Below are positions 27,896 to 36,903 of a DNA stretch of 59,132 bases, one piece after another (within the stretch, counting starts at the first letter, position 1; every line of letters starts with the position of its first letter). Both the position numbers and the translations under genes were made by a program. The stretch is from Desulfobacula sp. GTDB taxonomy: Bacteria; Desulfobacterota; Desulfobacteria; Desulfobacterales; Desulfobacteraceae. The stretch covers positions 1-59,132 of the forward strand of contig JANQML010000047.1 in assembly GCA_028280105.1 (NCBI GenBank), read 5' to 3'. Under the pieces are notes generated by a model. It had not been told where the DNA came from. It did no database searches and worked only from the letters and a program-made list of their open reading frames with translations.

Positions 27896-28375
27896 ATGAA
27901 TGCGATTAGCGATATAATTAAAACGGTTACAGAAACCATGGCTGTTACGTTTTTTGCTGCGATTACCATCTTGGTTTTAGTACAGGTGTTTTTCAGATTC
28001 GTTCTTCACAATGCGCTTCCCTGGCCTGAAGAAGCTGCCCGTTTTTTACTCGTTTGGGGTGCTCATCTGAGTTTCAATATTATAATTATTGAAAACCTCA
28101 ATATTAATGTGAGCTATTTTCAAGATAAGATGTCCGAAAAAATTCAGCAATACTTGAATTATTTCCTCTTACTTCTTCAATTGGTTTTTCTTGGTATTGT
28201 CATATGGTTTGGATTTGCCTTTACCGGTATGGGAACGATTTCCCGTTCACCTGCAATGGGAATTCCAATGATCATTCCCTACATGGCGGTTCCGGTTGGT
28301 GGTATTTTTTCAATCTTCCAGGTTATTGTGAAACTTCGCAACCATAAGTCGTTTAAAACATCTGAAAAAAGATAG
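27896..28375 (+). CDS. dctQ: TRAP transporter small membrane subunit (DctQ)
   Basis: Four-helix membrane subunit of the TRAP carrier. The open frame extends up to 27821, but ATG at 27896 (MNAISDIIKTVTE) is chosen because the preceding residues are polar and unlike the family; a GTG at 27893 is an alternative. The family signature LPWPEEAARFLLVW (about residues 39-52) is clear. Mature length about 159 residues, normal for DctQ. It lies between dctP and dctM. Confidence 0.88.
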   Translation: MNAISDIIKTVTETMAVTFFAAITILVLVQVFFRFVLHNALPWPEEAARFLLVWGAHLSFNIIIIENLNINVSYFQDKMSEKIQQYLNYFLLLLQLVFLGIVIWFGFAFTGMGTISRSPAMGIPMIIPYMAVPVGGIFSIFQVIVKLRNHKSFKTSEKR

Positions 28376-28384
28376 GAATTTTAC

Positions 28385-29686
28385 ATGGGTTCCATGACTA
28401 TATTCTTAATCATTGCCGTTGTATTTATTATTCTGCTTCTTGTTGGGATGCCGATTGCTTTTGCCTTAGGGATAACATCCGTACTCTGGCTTTTTGTGAC
28501 AGATCAGAATCTTATTATAGTCGGAGCAAAATTATATTCAGGTTTGGATTCGTTTATTTTTATGGCAATTCCCCTGTTTGTTCTCGCAGGGGAAATTATG
28601 AATAAAACAAATATTACCGACAGTCTGATAAAATTTATAAACGTCCTGATAGGTGGCTTCAGAGGAGCCCTGGCACAGGCCAATATCTATACAAGTCTTT
28701 TGTTCGCCGGTTTAACCGGCGCCGCTATTTCAGATGTTTCCGCAATCGGGTCCATCTATATTCCGGCCATGTCCAAACAGGGCTATAAACCGGCATTTGC
28801 TGCGGCAATCACAGCAACCTCATCCATTGTCGGGCCTATCATTCCTCCCAGTATCATCATGGTCATGTACGGGGGTATTACGGGTGTTTCCATCGGCGCA
28901 TTATTTGCGGGAGCCATCATTCCGGGAATTATGATTGGTGTGGGGCAAAGTATCTATTTACTCTTGATTGCAAAAAAGAAAAATTTTCCTAAATCAAAAA
29001 TCAAGGTAACTCCCAAAGAGTTCCTTATCTCCTTTAGGAACGCACTGGTCGCAATCATTATGCCGTTTATAATACTCGGCGGTTTAATATTTGGCATATT
29101 TACACCGACAGAGGCTGCAGCGGTGGCAGTTGCCTATGCAATGTTTGTTGGTTTCGTTCTGTTCAGATCACTCAAATTACATGATCTGTATGGTCTTTTC
29201 AGAAATACGGTCAGGGTGTCCGGGATGCTCTTTTTTATAATTGCCTCGGCCAATATTTTAGGATGGGTGATCAGCCGCGTGAATTTACCCGAGCACCTGA
29301 CTAACTCCCTAATGGCAGTAACAGGACAAAGCGCCAATATGTCCATGGTAATTATTATCCTTTTTCTTCTTTTTGTTGGAACATGGATGGAGTGCGGTGC
29401 GGCAACGGTTGTTATTGCTCCAATTATTGCACCCATCGCAGCCACGCTTGGATTTCACCCCGTTCATTTCGGTATTACCATGTGTGTTGCCTTAAATATA
29501 GGCCTTGTTACACCGCCGCTTGGTGTCTGTCTTTTTGCTGCGGCAGGCATATCAGGGTGTTCATTTGAGGAGATTGTCAAGGAGGCGTGGCTAATTATCC
29601 TTATGATGATTGTCTCTTTATTTTTAATTGCCTTTTTACCGGAATTAACATTGATGATTCCTAGAAAATTGGGGCTGATCGTCTGA
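28385..29686 (+). CDS. dctM: TRAP transporter large permease (DctM)
   Basis: 433 residues, about 12 membrane segments, the sodium-coupled transport subunit. Signatures include GMPIAFALG near the N-terminus, AIPLFVLAGEIM, the GASVG-like GIIPPS-type motif seen here as GPIIPPSIIMVMYG, and FGIFTPTEAAAVAVAYA. Ten bases separate it from dctQ. With dctP and dctQ it should import an organic acid. Confidence 0.93.
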   Translation: MGSMTIFLIIAVVFIILLLVGMPIAFALGITSVLWLFVTDQNLIIVGAKLYSGLDSFIFMAIPLFVLAGEIMNKTNITDSLIKFINVLIGGFRGALAQANIYTSLLFAGLTGAAISDVSAIGSIYIPAMSKQGYKPAFAAAITATSSIVGPIIPPSIIMVMYGGITGVSIGALFAGAIIPGIMIGVGQSIYLLLIAKKKNFPKSKIKVTPKEFLISFRNALVAIIMPFIILGGLIFGIFTPTEAAAVAVAYAMFVGFVLFRSLKLHDLYGLFRNTVRVSGMLFFIIASANILGWVISRVNLPEHLTNSLMAVTGQSANMSMVIIILFLLFVGTWMECGAATVVIAPIIAPIAATLGFHPVHFGITMCVALNIGLVTPPLGVCLFAAAGISGCSFEEIVKEAWLIILMMIVSLFLIAFLPELTLMIPRKLGLIV

Positions 29687-29711
29687 TGATGACGCAAAGG
29701 AAAAAGAAGCA

Positions 29712-31097
29712 ATGATACCAGTAGCAATTCTAGAAATACTTAAATCAATTGTGGGAAAAGGATGGGTGTTAACAGACGAGGCCGATCTTGCGGCTTACGC
29801 GTTTGACGGCTTCTGTATGGAATTCACTCCGGATGCCGTTGTTCTTCCCCAAAATACTGCAGAGGTGTCAGCCATATTAAGAATTGCCAACAGGGAAAAG
29901 ATTAATATCGTCCCGAGGGGGGCAGGAACAAATTTGAGCGGAACATCGGTTGCCCGCAGAGGCGGGATGGTCATGCCCTTAAGCCGGATGGATCGGATAT
30001 TGGAAATTGACGGCCCCAACAGGTGCGCTGTTGTTCAACCCGGGGTTGTCAATGCAGATCTTCAAAAAGCATTGGAACCTTATGGGCTGATGTACGGCCC
30101 GGATCCTTCAAGCTGGTATGTATCCACCATAGGTGGCAATATCTCCTTAAATGCTGCAGGCCCTAGAGCGCTGAAGTACGGTAGTTCCCGGGAGCATTTA
30201 CTGGGTTTGGAAGTCGTCAAGGCCGATGGCACTGTAATAAAAATCGGTTCCAAAACATCCAAAAATGCAGCCGGCTATGATCTGCCCCATCTGTTTTGCG
30301 GAGCCGAGGGCACGCTTGGTATAATTACCGAAGCAACCGTACGCATCATTCCTCTGCCCGAAGCCGAACGCACCATTCAGGCCGTGTATGCAAACCTGGA
30401 TGATGCATGTGCGACCGTATCGAAAATTATTGCCGCTGGCATTACTCCGAGTGCCATGGATCTTTTGGACCAAACCCTTATAGATTTAATTCAGGGGTAC
30501 GGCGGTGTTGAATTCCCGGAAGGAGCGACAGCCTTTCTACTTATTGAAACAGACGGGCATCCTGCTACTGTAAAGGATGAGGTAGGCAAAATCGTGAATA
30601 TTTGTAACGCATACAACGCCATTGATATACAGGTTGCCCGTACCCCCGAAGAAAATGAAATTATTTGGCGGGCCAGGCGATCCATTGGCGGTGTTTTTTC
30701 AAAGGTTTGCAAAACCATGATTAACGAAGACGCCACCGTGCCTGTGGCAAGTCTGCCTGCCATCATGAAAACCGTTTTAAAACTACGCGATAAGCATAAA
30801 CTGAATGTTGGGATTATGGCGCATGCAGGAGACGGCAATTTGCACCCTGCAATTATGACCGATGCCAGCAATAAGGAGGAGATGCAACGAGTGGATGACT
30901 TTGCAGAGGATCTTTACAGGGAAACACTCAAACTTGGCGGTTCCCTTTCAGGTGAACACGGAATCGGTTTGGCAAAAAAACAATTTGTCTCCATGCAGTT
31001 CACCAATGAGGCGCTTCTGATGATGCGTCAAATAAAAGAATTGTTCGATCCGAACAATATTTTGAATCCGGGCGGTTATATTGATGAAACAACTTAA
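29712..31097 (+). CDS. FAD-linked 2-hydroxyacid dehydrogenase (GlcD / D-lactate dehydrogenase type)
   Basis: 461 residues of the VAO/FAD-binding type 4 family. The N-terminal FAD domain (about 38-215) shows PRGAGTNLSG and GPDPSSWYVSTIGGN; the C-terminal oxidase domain (about 220-455) has MAHAGDGNLHP and SGEHGIGLAKK with the metal and substrate His residues. Such enzymes oxidise D-2-hydroxyacids (glycolate, lactate, 2-hydroxyglutarate) to 2-ketoacids. The electron acceptor is probably the Fe-S protein encoded next. RBS AAGGAAAAAG precedes the ATG. Confidence 0.9.
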   Translation: MIPVAILEILKSIVGKGWVLTDEADLAAYAFDGFCMEFTPDAVVLPQNTAEVSAILRIANREKINIVPRGAGTNLSGTSVARRGGMVMPLSRMDRILEIDGPNRCAVVQPGVVNADLQKALEPYGLMYGPDPSSWYVSTIGGNISLNAAGPRALKYGSSREHLLGLEVVKADGTVIKIGSKTSKNAAGYDLPHLFCGAEGTLGIITEATVRIIPLPEAERTIQAVYANLDDACATVSKIIAAGITPSAMDLLDQTLIDLIQGYGGVEFPEGATAFLLIETDGHPATVKDEVGKIVNICNAYNAIDIQVARTPEENEIIWRARRSIGGVFSKVCKTMINEDATVPVASLPAIMKTVLKLRDKHKLNVGIMAHAGDGNLHPAIMTDASNKEEMQRVDDFAEDLYRETLKLGGSLSGEHGIGLAKKQFVSMQFTNEALLMMRQIKELFDPNNILNPGGYIDETT

Positions 31098-31143
31098 AGC
31101 CGGGGCTGGCCGCTGCTAAAATCTGCATTACGAAATTAAAGAT

Positions 31144-32418
31144 ATGAGAAGAAAAAAGAATAAAAATTTCCAGGGCGTTGAACAGTGCAATAAATGTGGG
31201 TTATGCCAGTCTGCTTGCCCGGTGTATCAAACGATCCGTCTTGAATCATACAGCCCGAGAGGAAAAATCCGCCTGACAAGGGAGATCGGTAATGAAGAGA
31301 TTGAAATATCAGATCGGGTTAAAAATATTTTCGAAAAATGTCTGCTCTGCGGCTCCTGCTATGATATCTGCCCTGCAGGGGTCCATGGGAGTCAACTCTT
31401 TTCAGGCATCCGTTGGGAGATTGCCAAACGGTACGGCATAGACCTGAAAAAAAAACTGCTTTATCTGCTTTTAAGCCAGCCTTGGCGGCTTAAGGCATCT
31501 TCATGGATGGCCAAATGGGCTCAGGATATCTTTGGCCCAATCCTGCCTCAAATAAAGGTTGGGAATATCCCGCTTAACCAGATCCCCAGGTTTAATAAAA
31601 ATTCATTTAACACACAGATTAGTAATGTTACCCCGGCTTTGGGCAGAACCAGAGCCAAGGTGTTATATTTTCACGGCTGTGCCACCAATTTTCTTTTTGA
31701 AAGAATTGGATTCGCAGTAATTAACGTCTTAACCCGTATGGGCGTTGAGGTCCACACACCCAGAAACCAGGGTTGCTGTGGCTTGCCCATTTTTTTATCA
31801 GGTGCCAGACAGATGTCGCTGCAATCTATCAAAGCTGTGATTGAAAAGTTCGCAAAAAAAGATTTCCTTGCTATTATCGTGGACTGTGCAACATGCGGGT
31901 CCACTTTTAAAAGAGAATATCCCGTCCTGTTGCAGCAAATGTCAAAGGAATCCGCTTCTGTTTCGCCGGCATTGGTATCCGGGGCAAAACAGATTGCAGA
32001 GAAGACAGCCGATATCATGGAGTTTATTACTGGCCATGAAGCGTGGCTTCCACCAATGATAGAACCGGACAAAAAGGTTAAAGTCACCTATCACGCACCC
32101 TGTCACCTGACAAAGGGACAGGGTATTAAAAAAGCACCCCGGCAAATGTTACAAAAACTGCCGGGAATTGAACTCGTGCCTTTGGATCAAGAAGAAACGT
32201 GTTGCGGCGGTGGCGGCTCATTTCAGGTGGATCACCCTGAAATTTCAAACAAAATTACTGAAAAGAAATTAAAGAGCATTCAAGAGACTGGCGCTGAAAT
32301 TCTAGTAACCGGTTGCCCGTCATGCCTTTTAACCATTGGCGGGAATCTGGATCCTGCAGCCGGTATACGATTGATGCATCCGGTGGAGCTTATAAAACAA
32401 GTTCTCGAAAACAGATAA
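31144..32418 (+). CDS. (Fe-S)-binding electron-transfer protein, GlcF-like (CCG domain)
   Basis: 424 residues. Two 4Fe-4S motifs lie near the N-terminus (CNKCGLCQSACP and CLLCGSCYDICP, about 18-85). Two Cys-rich CCG domains follow, with CCGLPIFLSGA and CCGGGGSFQVDHPE. Proteins of this type take electrons from GlcD-like flavoproteins and pass them to quinone or heterodisulfide-reductase-like partners. It is the natural partner of the preceding dehydrogenase, 46 bases upstream. Confidence 0.9.
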   Translation: MRRKKNKNFQGVEQCNKCGLCQSACPVYQTIRLESYSPRGKIRLTREIGNEEIEISDRVKNIFEKCLLCGSCYDICPAGVHGSQLFSGIRWEIAKRYGIDLKKKLLYLLLSQPWRLKASSWMAKWAQDIFGPILPQIKVGNIPLNQIPRFNKNSFNTQISNVTPALGRTRAKVLYFHGCATNFLFERIGFAVINVLTRMGVEVHTPRNQGCCGLPIFLSGARQMSLQSIKAVIEKFAKKDFLAIIVDCATCGSTFKREYPVLLQQMSKESASVSPALVSGAKQIAEKTADIMEFITGHEAWLPPMIEPDKKVKVTYHAPCHLTKGQGIKKAPRQMLQKLPGIELVPLDQEETCCGGGGSFQVDHPEISNKITEKKLKSIQETGAEILVTGCPSCLLTIGGNLDPAAGIRLMHPVELIKQVLENR

Positions 32419-32442
32419 TTACTATACTCATGGGAGGTTATT

Positions 32443-33291
32443 ATGAAACGGCAAACTATTTTTGATTTATATGAGATGAAAAGACGGGGAGAAAAAATAT
32501 CTTGGCTGACGAGCTATGACTTTCCAACCGCCCAATTTGCCCAGGCCGCAGGACTGGAAATGATTCTTGTAGGCGACAGCCTTGGTATGTGTGTTTACGG
32601 TTACAGCGGGACTCTGCCTGTGACCATGGATCAGTGCATTAACCATACCGAAGCTGTCAGGAGAGGTGCTCCGGGCTGTTTCATCGTCGGCGATATGCCC
32701 CTTGGCAGTTACCAGTCTTCAGATGCCCAGGCTGTTGATAATGCCATCCGCTTTTTAAAAGAAGCAGATGTCGATGCTGTGAAACTCGAAGGTGGAATAC
32801 GGATTACCAGCCGCATTAAAGCCATCACAGATGCCGGTGTCAATGTTATAGGTCACATCGGTTTGACCCCTCAAAGCTCTGGTCAGCTTGGTGGTCATAA
32901 AGCACAAGGAAGAACGGCTGAGACCGCTAAACTGGTGGTCGGGGATGCCATTGCCGTCCAGGATGCCGGAGCCAAGATGCTGCTGGTCGAAGGGGTTCCA
33001 CCCGAAGTGACTAAATATATCTGGAAAACTCTGGATATCCCTGTGATGTCCATTGGTGCAGGTCCTCATTGTGATGGACAGCTTTTGATTGTCAGTGACC
33101 TGATCGGCCAGTTTCAGGCCTTTACCCCTAAATTTGTCAAAAAATATTGTAACATGGCAGAAATCGTAACAAAAGCCATGCAGGAGTATGTGGCAGAGGT
33201 GAAAGCCGGACAATTTCCGGATGAGCATAAATACTGTTACCATATGGTTCAAGGAGAGGAAGAAAAATTCATAGCGTTGATGAAAGAGTAG
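32443..33291 (+). CDS. panB: 3-methyl-2-oxobutanoate hydroxymethyltransferase (PanB family)
   Basis: 282 residues, PanB's usual length. PanB converts 2-ketoisovalerate plus methylene-THF to ketopantoate, and the reaction is reversible. The active-site residues are present: VGDSLGM (Mg ligand Asp), VGDMPLGSY (second Asp), AVKLEGG (Lys) and LLVEGVP (catalytic Glu); HIGLTPQS is also there. A strong RBS GGGAGG precedes the start. It is not next to panC or panD; its place in a 2-hydroxyacid catabolic operon suggests the reverse reaction or a related substrate. Confidence 0.88.
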   Translation: MKRQTIFDLYEMKRRGEKISWLTSYDFPTAQFAQAAGLEMILVGDSLGMCVYGYSGTLPVTMDQCINHTEAVRRGAPGCFIVGDMPLGSYQSSDAQAVDNAIRFLKEADVDAVKLEGGIRITSRIKAITDAGVNVIGHIGLTPQSSGQLGGHKAQGRTAETAKLVVGDAIAVQDAGAKMLLVEGVPPEVTKYIWKTLDIPVMSIGAGPHCDGQLLIVSDLIGQFQAFTPKFVKKYCNMAEIVTKAMQEYVAEVKAGQFPDEHKYCYHMVQGEEEKFIALMKE

Positions 33292-33325
33292 ACAAGATTG
33301 CCTGCCCCTGTCCGGATGGATAATC

Positions 33326-34621
33326 ATGATAAAAAATGAAAAAGATAATCGGAAAAAAAATATTATTTTTTGGGCGATGATCGCCTCTATGGTGTTAGGG
33401 TATATGCCCTGGTATAACTTTAGCGCGCTGCTGGGTTACATTGCTAAAGAATACGCCTTAAGTTCATCAGACACCGGTGCGATTCTCTCATCTTTCCAAG
33501 TCGGTTATGTTATCATCGTAGGGGTAACCGGGTGGCTTGCCGACAAGATTAGCTTGAAAAAGATAATTTTCTGGGCCACCCTGTTAACCGGAATCTCTGC
33601 CATGGCCTTTGTCTGGCTTGCCAACGGCAGGAATAGTATTTTAATCCTGCGCCTTTTAACCGGTCTTTCCGCAGGAGCCATATATGTTCCGGGGATGACG
33701 CTACTGTCACGATGGTTTCCGCCAAATGAACGCGGTAAGGCTTTGGGGGCATACACTGGTGCCCTTGTGGCGTCATATGCCGGGGGATACGTTGTAGCGT
33801 CCTGGATTGCATCTTTCGGCGGATGGCGGGCGGGTATTATCTGGACAAGCATTCCGGCCCTGATAGCTGCAGTTATTATCTGGGTGTTTGTTGAAGACAG
33901 GGATATAGATCCGGAAATACCCGAGGCGGATTCTCCTGACCCGCCGGATCAAAAGGATTTTCAGCAACTGGCTGCCCCATCAGGCGGATTTGCCGGACCG
34001 AACATTATAACTGCCGGGTATGTCGGTCATATGTGGGAGCTTTACGCATTTTGGGGATGGATCGGACCCTTTCTAGTTGCATCGGCTATGGCTACCGGAA
34101 TGTCTTCAATGGATGCGATCAACTGGGGCGGAACCTTTGCCGCAGGAATTATTCTCATTGGAGCACCTGCTTCATGGATTTGGGGCAAAATGGCAGACCG
34201 GTTGGGAAGAACAAAATCAATTTTTATTGCCGGGTCATTTTCAGCACTTGCAGAATTTTTCCTGGGCTATCTTTTTGGCCATTCACTGGCTGTCATTCTT
34301 ATTTTCTCAGCTTGGATAGGTTTTTGGGTCATCGCCGACTCGGCAATTTTCAAAGCCGGGTTGACGGAAATGATCAACCCCAGATATCATGGCACTTTCC
34401 TGGGGCTACAATCTTTAATCGGGTTTGGGGTCACAATTTTATCACCGTTTATTTTCGGCCGGATTCTTGAAATTTACAACGGGACTGTCCCTCCGACCGA
34501 AGCGACCATTTGGGGTCCCGGATTTTTAATGTTAGGTTTGGGGGGACTTTTGGCGCCTCTGTCCATGATATTTTTAAGGAAGCATAAGCAGTCAGTATTA
34601 ATGGCAGGAGGTAAAAAATAG
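33326..34621 (+). CDS. MFS transporter (anion:cation symporter-like)
   Basis: 431 residues, 12 predicted membrane segments with a cytoplasmic loop around 190-215 (DIDPEIPEADSPDPP). MFS signatures: GWLADKISLKK after helix 2, GLSAGAIYVPGMTLLSRWFPPNERGKALG around helix 4-5, and the second-half GKMADRLGRTKS. A second carrier besides the TRAP system; it could import a related substrate or export a product. It is the last gene of the operon and is followed by a clear terminator. Confidence 0.9.
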   Translation: MIKNEKDNRKKNIIFWAMIASMVLGYMPWYNFSALLGYIAKEYALSSSDTGAILSSFQVGYVIIVGVTGWLADKISLKKIIFWATLLTGISAMAFVWLANGRNSILILRLLTGLSAGAIYVPGMTLLSRWFPPNERGKALGAYTGALVASYAGGYVVASWIASFGGWRAGIIWTSIPALIAAVIIWVFVEDRDIDPEIPEADSPDPPDQKDFQQLAAPSGGFAGPNIITAGYVGHMWELYAFWGWIGPFLVASAMATGMSSMDAINWGGTFAAGIILIGAPASWIWGKMADRLGRTKSIFIAGSFSALAEFFLGYLFGHSLAVILIFSAWIGFWVIADSAIFKAGLTEMINPRYHGTFLGLQSLIGFGVTILSPFIFGRILEIYNGTVPPTEATIWGPGFLMLGLGGLLAPLSMIFLRKHKQSVLMAGGKK

Positions 34622-34643
34622 ACAGAGACATCAGGAGTTGAAC

Positions 34644-34675
34644 GGGTGTTTCGGGATGTTAACGCCCTTTTTTTT
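34644..34675 (+). terminator. intrinsic terminator of the catabolic operon
   Basis: GGGTGTT (34644-34650) pairs with AACGCCC (34661-34667), with one G-T pair and a ten-base loop. It is followed at once by eight T (34668-34675). It lies 23 bases after the MFS stop. Confidence 0.75.
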
Positions 34676-35160
34676 ATTGATTGATCATCCGTCAAAAACT
34701 TTCAATTTGCGGCAATTTATGCCAAAAAATGTCATAATTTATCTTCTTTTATATGAAACCAATTGGAAGAACTCCCATTCTTCCGAAAACCGTGACGCTG
34801 GTGTTTAACCCGGATATTTCACGAATCGATTTTACTTTAGCTGTCAGGCACAGGTCGTGAAGCTGTAGTTGCTCTACCGCAAACGATCTGTAACGACACA
34901 GATGAAGTAAAATCGGTTCGCCTAAAGGGTGACAATTTGTAATCTTTATATTTGCATGGTTTATGAGCCCCAATTTTTGTTTTTAAAGATAGTTATGGGT
35001 GTTTCACCCAAATTGTCATGAAATATCCGGGTTAAAAACCTGATATACTATGGTCTGATTTTTGCTAATATCGTATTGAAATGACGAGAAATTGGGGTCA
35101 CCGAGAGTATTGATATCAAGGGTATATATGCGTTAAATTGAGGGTCTATTGGGAATTTGA
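34676..35160. other. gene-free region with a long imperfect palindrome
   Basis: About 485 bases after the terminator without a convincing gene. A 74-codon minus-strand frame (34749-34973) simply crosses the palindrome at 34822-34920 and has no RBS or recognisable motif. The DNA just before 35161 is AT-rich and may carry the promoter of the next gene; no clear -35/-10 pair was found. Confidence 0.45.
34822..34920. repeat. 99-base imperfect palindrome (long hairpin)
   Basis: Outer arms CGAATCGATTTTACTT (34822-34837) and AAGTAAAATCGGTTCG (34905-34920) match at 15 of 16 positions. Pairing continues inward with interruptions: CTGT/ACAG, ACAGGTCGT facing ACGATCTGT, and GTAG/CTAC near the tip. The element thus folds nearly end to end. 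It could be a MITE or REPIN-like sequence, or a structured RNA. Confidence 0.55.
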
Positions 35161-35616
35161 ATGGGTAAATTCAAATATTTTAAGAAAACAACCTCACATA
35201 TCCATGGTGATATTACCCTCTCTCCCATCCAGTTCCGACTGCTTTCACTGGTTGACGAAAATAAAAAAATCGGTCTGATTGCCCGTGAATCCGGTCTGGA
35301 TCCATTGAGTTTCAAAGAAGAGATCAAAAAACTATACGAGATGGGTCTGATTGCCCCGGTTGTAAAGAAATCGGTAAAACGCTATGGTTCCGAATTTTCA
35401 ACGGAACTCACAACGATTCTTGCCCATCATGCGGGACCGGTTGCAAATATCATTCTGACCGATGTTCTGTCGGAAATGAAGATCACTGAAAATAAAATAC
35501 CTGTCAACAATCTGAATCAAGTTGTTTCTAAAATAAGTGATGAAATTTTTGATCCCAAACAAAAATCAGCCTTCTATAGCGACGTAGCAAAGCTATTATC
35601 CCGAACCTATAAATAA
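35161..35616 (+). CDS. hypothetical protein with winged-helix-like N-terminus
   Basis: 151 residues. The N-terminal 65 residues look like a winged helix: SPIQFRLLSLVDENKK, then GLIARESGLDPLSFKEEIKKLYEMGL, a pattern of helix-turn-helix proteins. The C-terminal part (about 80-150) is helical, with GPVANIILTDVLSEM and IPVNNLNQVVSKISDEI, and resembles small domains found behind other response-type proteins. It lies 17 bases before the zinc-ribbon/Cache gene and is likely in the same operon. Function unknown. Confidence 0.7.
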   Translation: MGKFKYFKKTTSHIHGDITLSPIQFRLLSLVDENKKIGLIARESGLDPLSFKEEIKKLYEMGLIAPVVKKSVKRYGSEFSTELTTILAHHAGPVANIILTDVLSEMKITENKIPVNNLNQVVSKISDEIFDPKQKSAFYSDVAKLLSRTYK

Positions 35617-35633
35617 AAGAATACGAGGTTGCC

Positions 35634-36884
35634 ATGATCGTTACCTGCACAAATTGCAATGCCGGATACACTGTGGATGAACAAAAATTCACCCAAAACA
35701 GGATGCGGGTCAAATGCAGGGGCTGCGGAACCGCCTTTATTGTTGAAAAACCGGTCACCGATTATGAGCGTGTTGAATATTCAGAAGAGATATCCGTAAA
35801 ACCCGAACAAAAAAGGAAGAATTCCATCCGGTTCGGTCTCTTTCCCAGAACAACGGTTCTTATGTTGATTATCAGTCTTGTACCGGTGGGCTTGTTTTTT
35901 GGGGTGATGTATTATGAAACCGGCAAACGGGTGAGAAATGATACCCAAAACCTGATGCTTGAGGCCACCTCCGGATATTTGAATCATATTGACGAATGGG
36001 TGGATAAAAACAGGCGGGTGCTGCAAACCGCGTCCCGGCTCATTTCAATCCAGCAGCCGGATCGGTTTGAACAGACAGCGGTATTAGAGACGATACAGGG
36101 ACAATATCCATGGATGTATCTTGTCTTTATAACGGATGCAAACGGAATGAATACGGTAAGAAGTGATGGAAAGTCATTGACGGATTATTCGGACAGGGCC
36201 TATTTCAAAGATATTAAAGCGGGCAGCTCCTTTTCCTGGCAGACGTTAATCGGTAAAACCTCCAAAAAACCGGCCCTTGTCATGGCCGTACCCATTGTGT
36301 CCCATGGAGAAATAACCGGTGTGCTTGCCGCGGCAATGACAACAGAGACCATCTCACAATCCGTTGCCAAATGGAGAAAGGGAAAGACCGGTTTTGCCTT
36401 TCTTGTGGATGAAAAAAACAAAGTGATCGCGCACCCGATGAAAGGTTTTGTATTAGAAGAAAAAAACCTTGCCGATCACCCGGTCTTTGCATTATCTGCC
36501 GGACATGCATCCGGTTTTGGGAAATTCACAAATGGAGCCGGAGAACCGACCATCGCCTCTTTTAAAAAGAACTCACTGGGATGGAACCTGGTTCTCCGGC
36601 AGGAAAAAAGGGAAGCCTATGACATGCTGACGAGGCTTCAACGGTATTTTCTTATCTTTTTCCTTGTTACCATTGTCGTCGTTGCGACAATTGCCTGGGT
36701 GTCTGCCAAAGCCGTCAGCCGGCCGATTCTTGAGATGACCGATGCCACAACCCGGATGAGTATGGGGGATCTGGATGTCCGGATGAATATAAGATCCACC
36801 ACCGAAATCGGAATGCTTGCCGAGTCAATCGGCAGAATGCAGACCAGTCTGGCCTATGCAATGAAACGGCTGAAACGAAACTAA
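35634..36884 (+). CDS. zinc-ribbon, Cache and HAMP membrane sensor without output domain
   Basis: 416 residues. An MJ0042-type zinc ribbon at the N-terminus (two CxxC pairs: CTNC and CRGC, residues 4-34), a linker, membrane helix 1 (about 70-92), an extracytoplasmic dCache-like domain (about 95-320, with YPWMYLVFITDANG and DYSDRAYFKDI), membrane helix 2 (about 332-352), and a HAMP domain (about 353-410). It ends right after HAMP: no kinase, methyl-accepting or cyclase domain follows. Signals would have to pass to a partner, perhaps through the zinc ribbon. It is convergent with the MATE gene, 19 bases apart. Confidence 0.82.
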   Translation: MIVTCTNCNAGYTVDEQKFTQNRMRVKCRGCGTAFIVEKPVTDYERVEYSEEISVKPEQKRKNSIRFGLFPRTTVLMLIISLVPVGLFFGVMYYETGKRVRNDTQNLMLEATSGYLNHIDEWVDKNRRVLQTASRLISIQQPDRFEQTAVLETIQGQYPWMYLVFITDANGMNTVRSDGKSLTDYSDRAYFKDIKAGSSFSWQTLIGKTSKKPALVMAVPIVSHGEITGVLAAAMTTETISQSVAKWRKGKTGFAFLVDEKNKVIAHPMKGFVLEEKNLADHPVFALSAGHASGFGKFTNGAGEPTIASFKKNSLGWNLVLRQEKREAYDMLTRLQRYFLIFFLVTIVVVATIAWVSAKAVSRPILEMTDATTRMSMGDLDVRMNIRSTTEIGMLAESIGRMQTSLAYAMKRLKRN

Positions 36885-36903
36885 CGGTTGGACACTCCGA
36901 CAT

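Noticed and set aside
34822..34920. tRNA or c-di-GMP riboswitch
   Set aside because: No T-loop, acceptor pairing or riboswitch consensus; the pairing pattern is a simple long hairpin.
34749..34973. 74-codon minus-strand frame
   Set aside because: It runs through the 99-base palindrome, has no RBS and no recognisable motif; the palindrome explains the open frame better.
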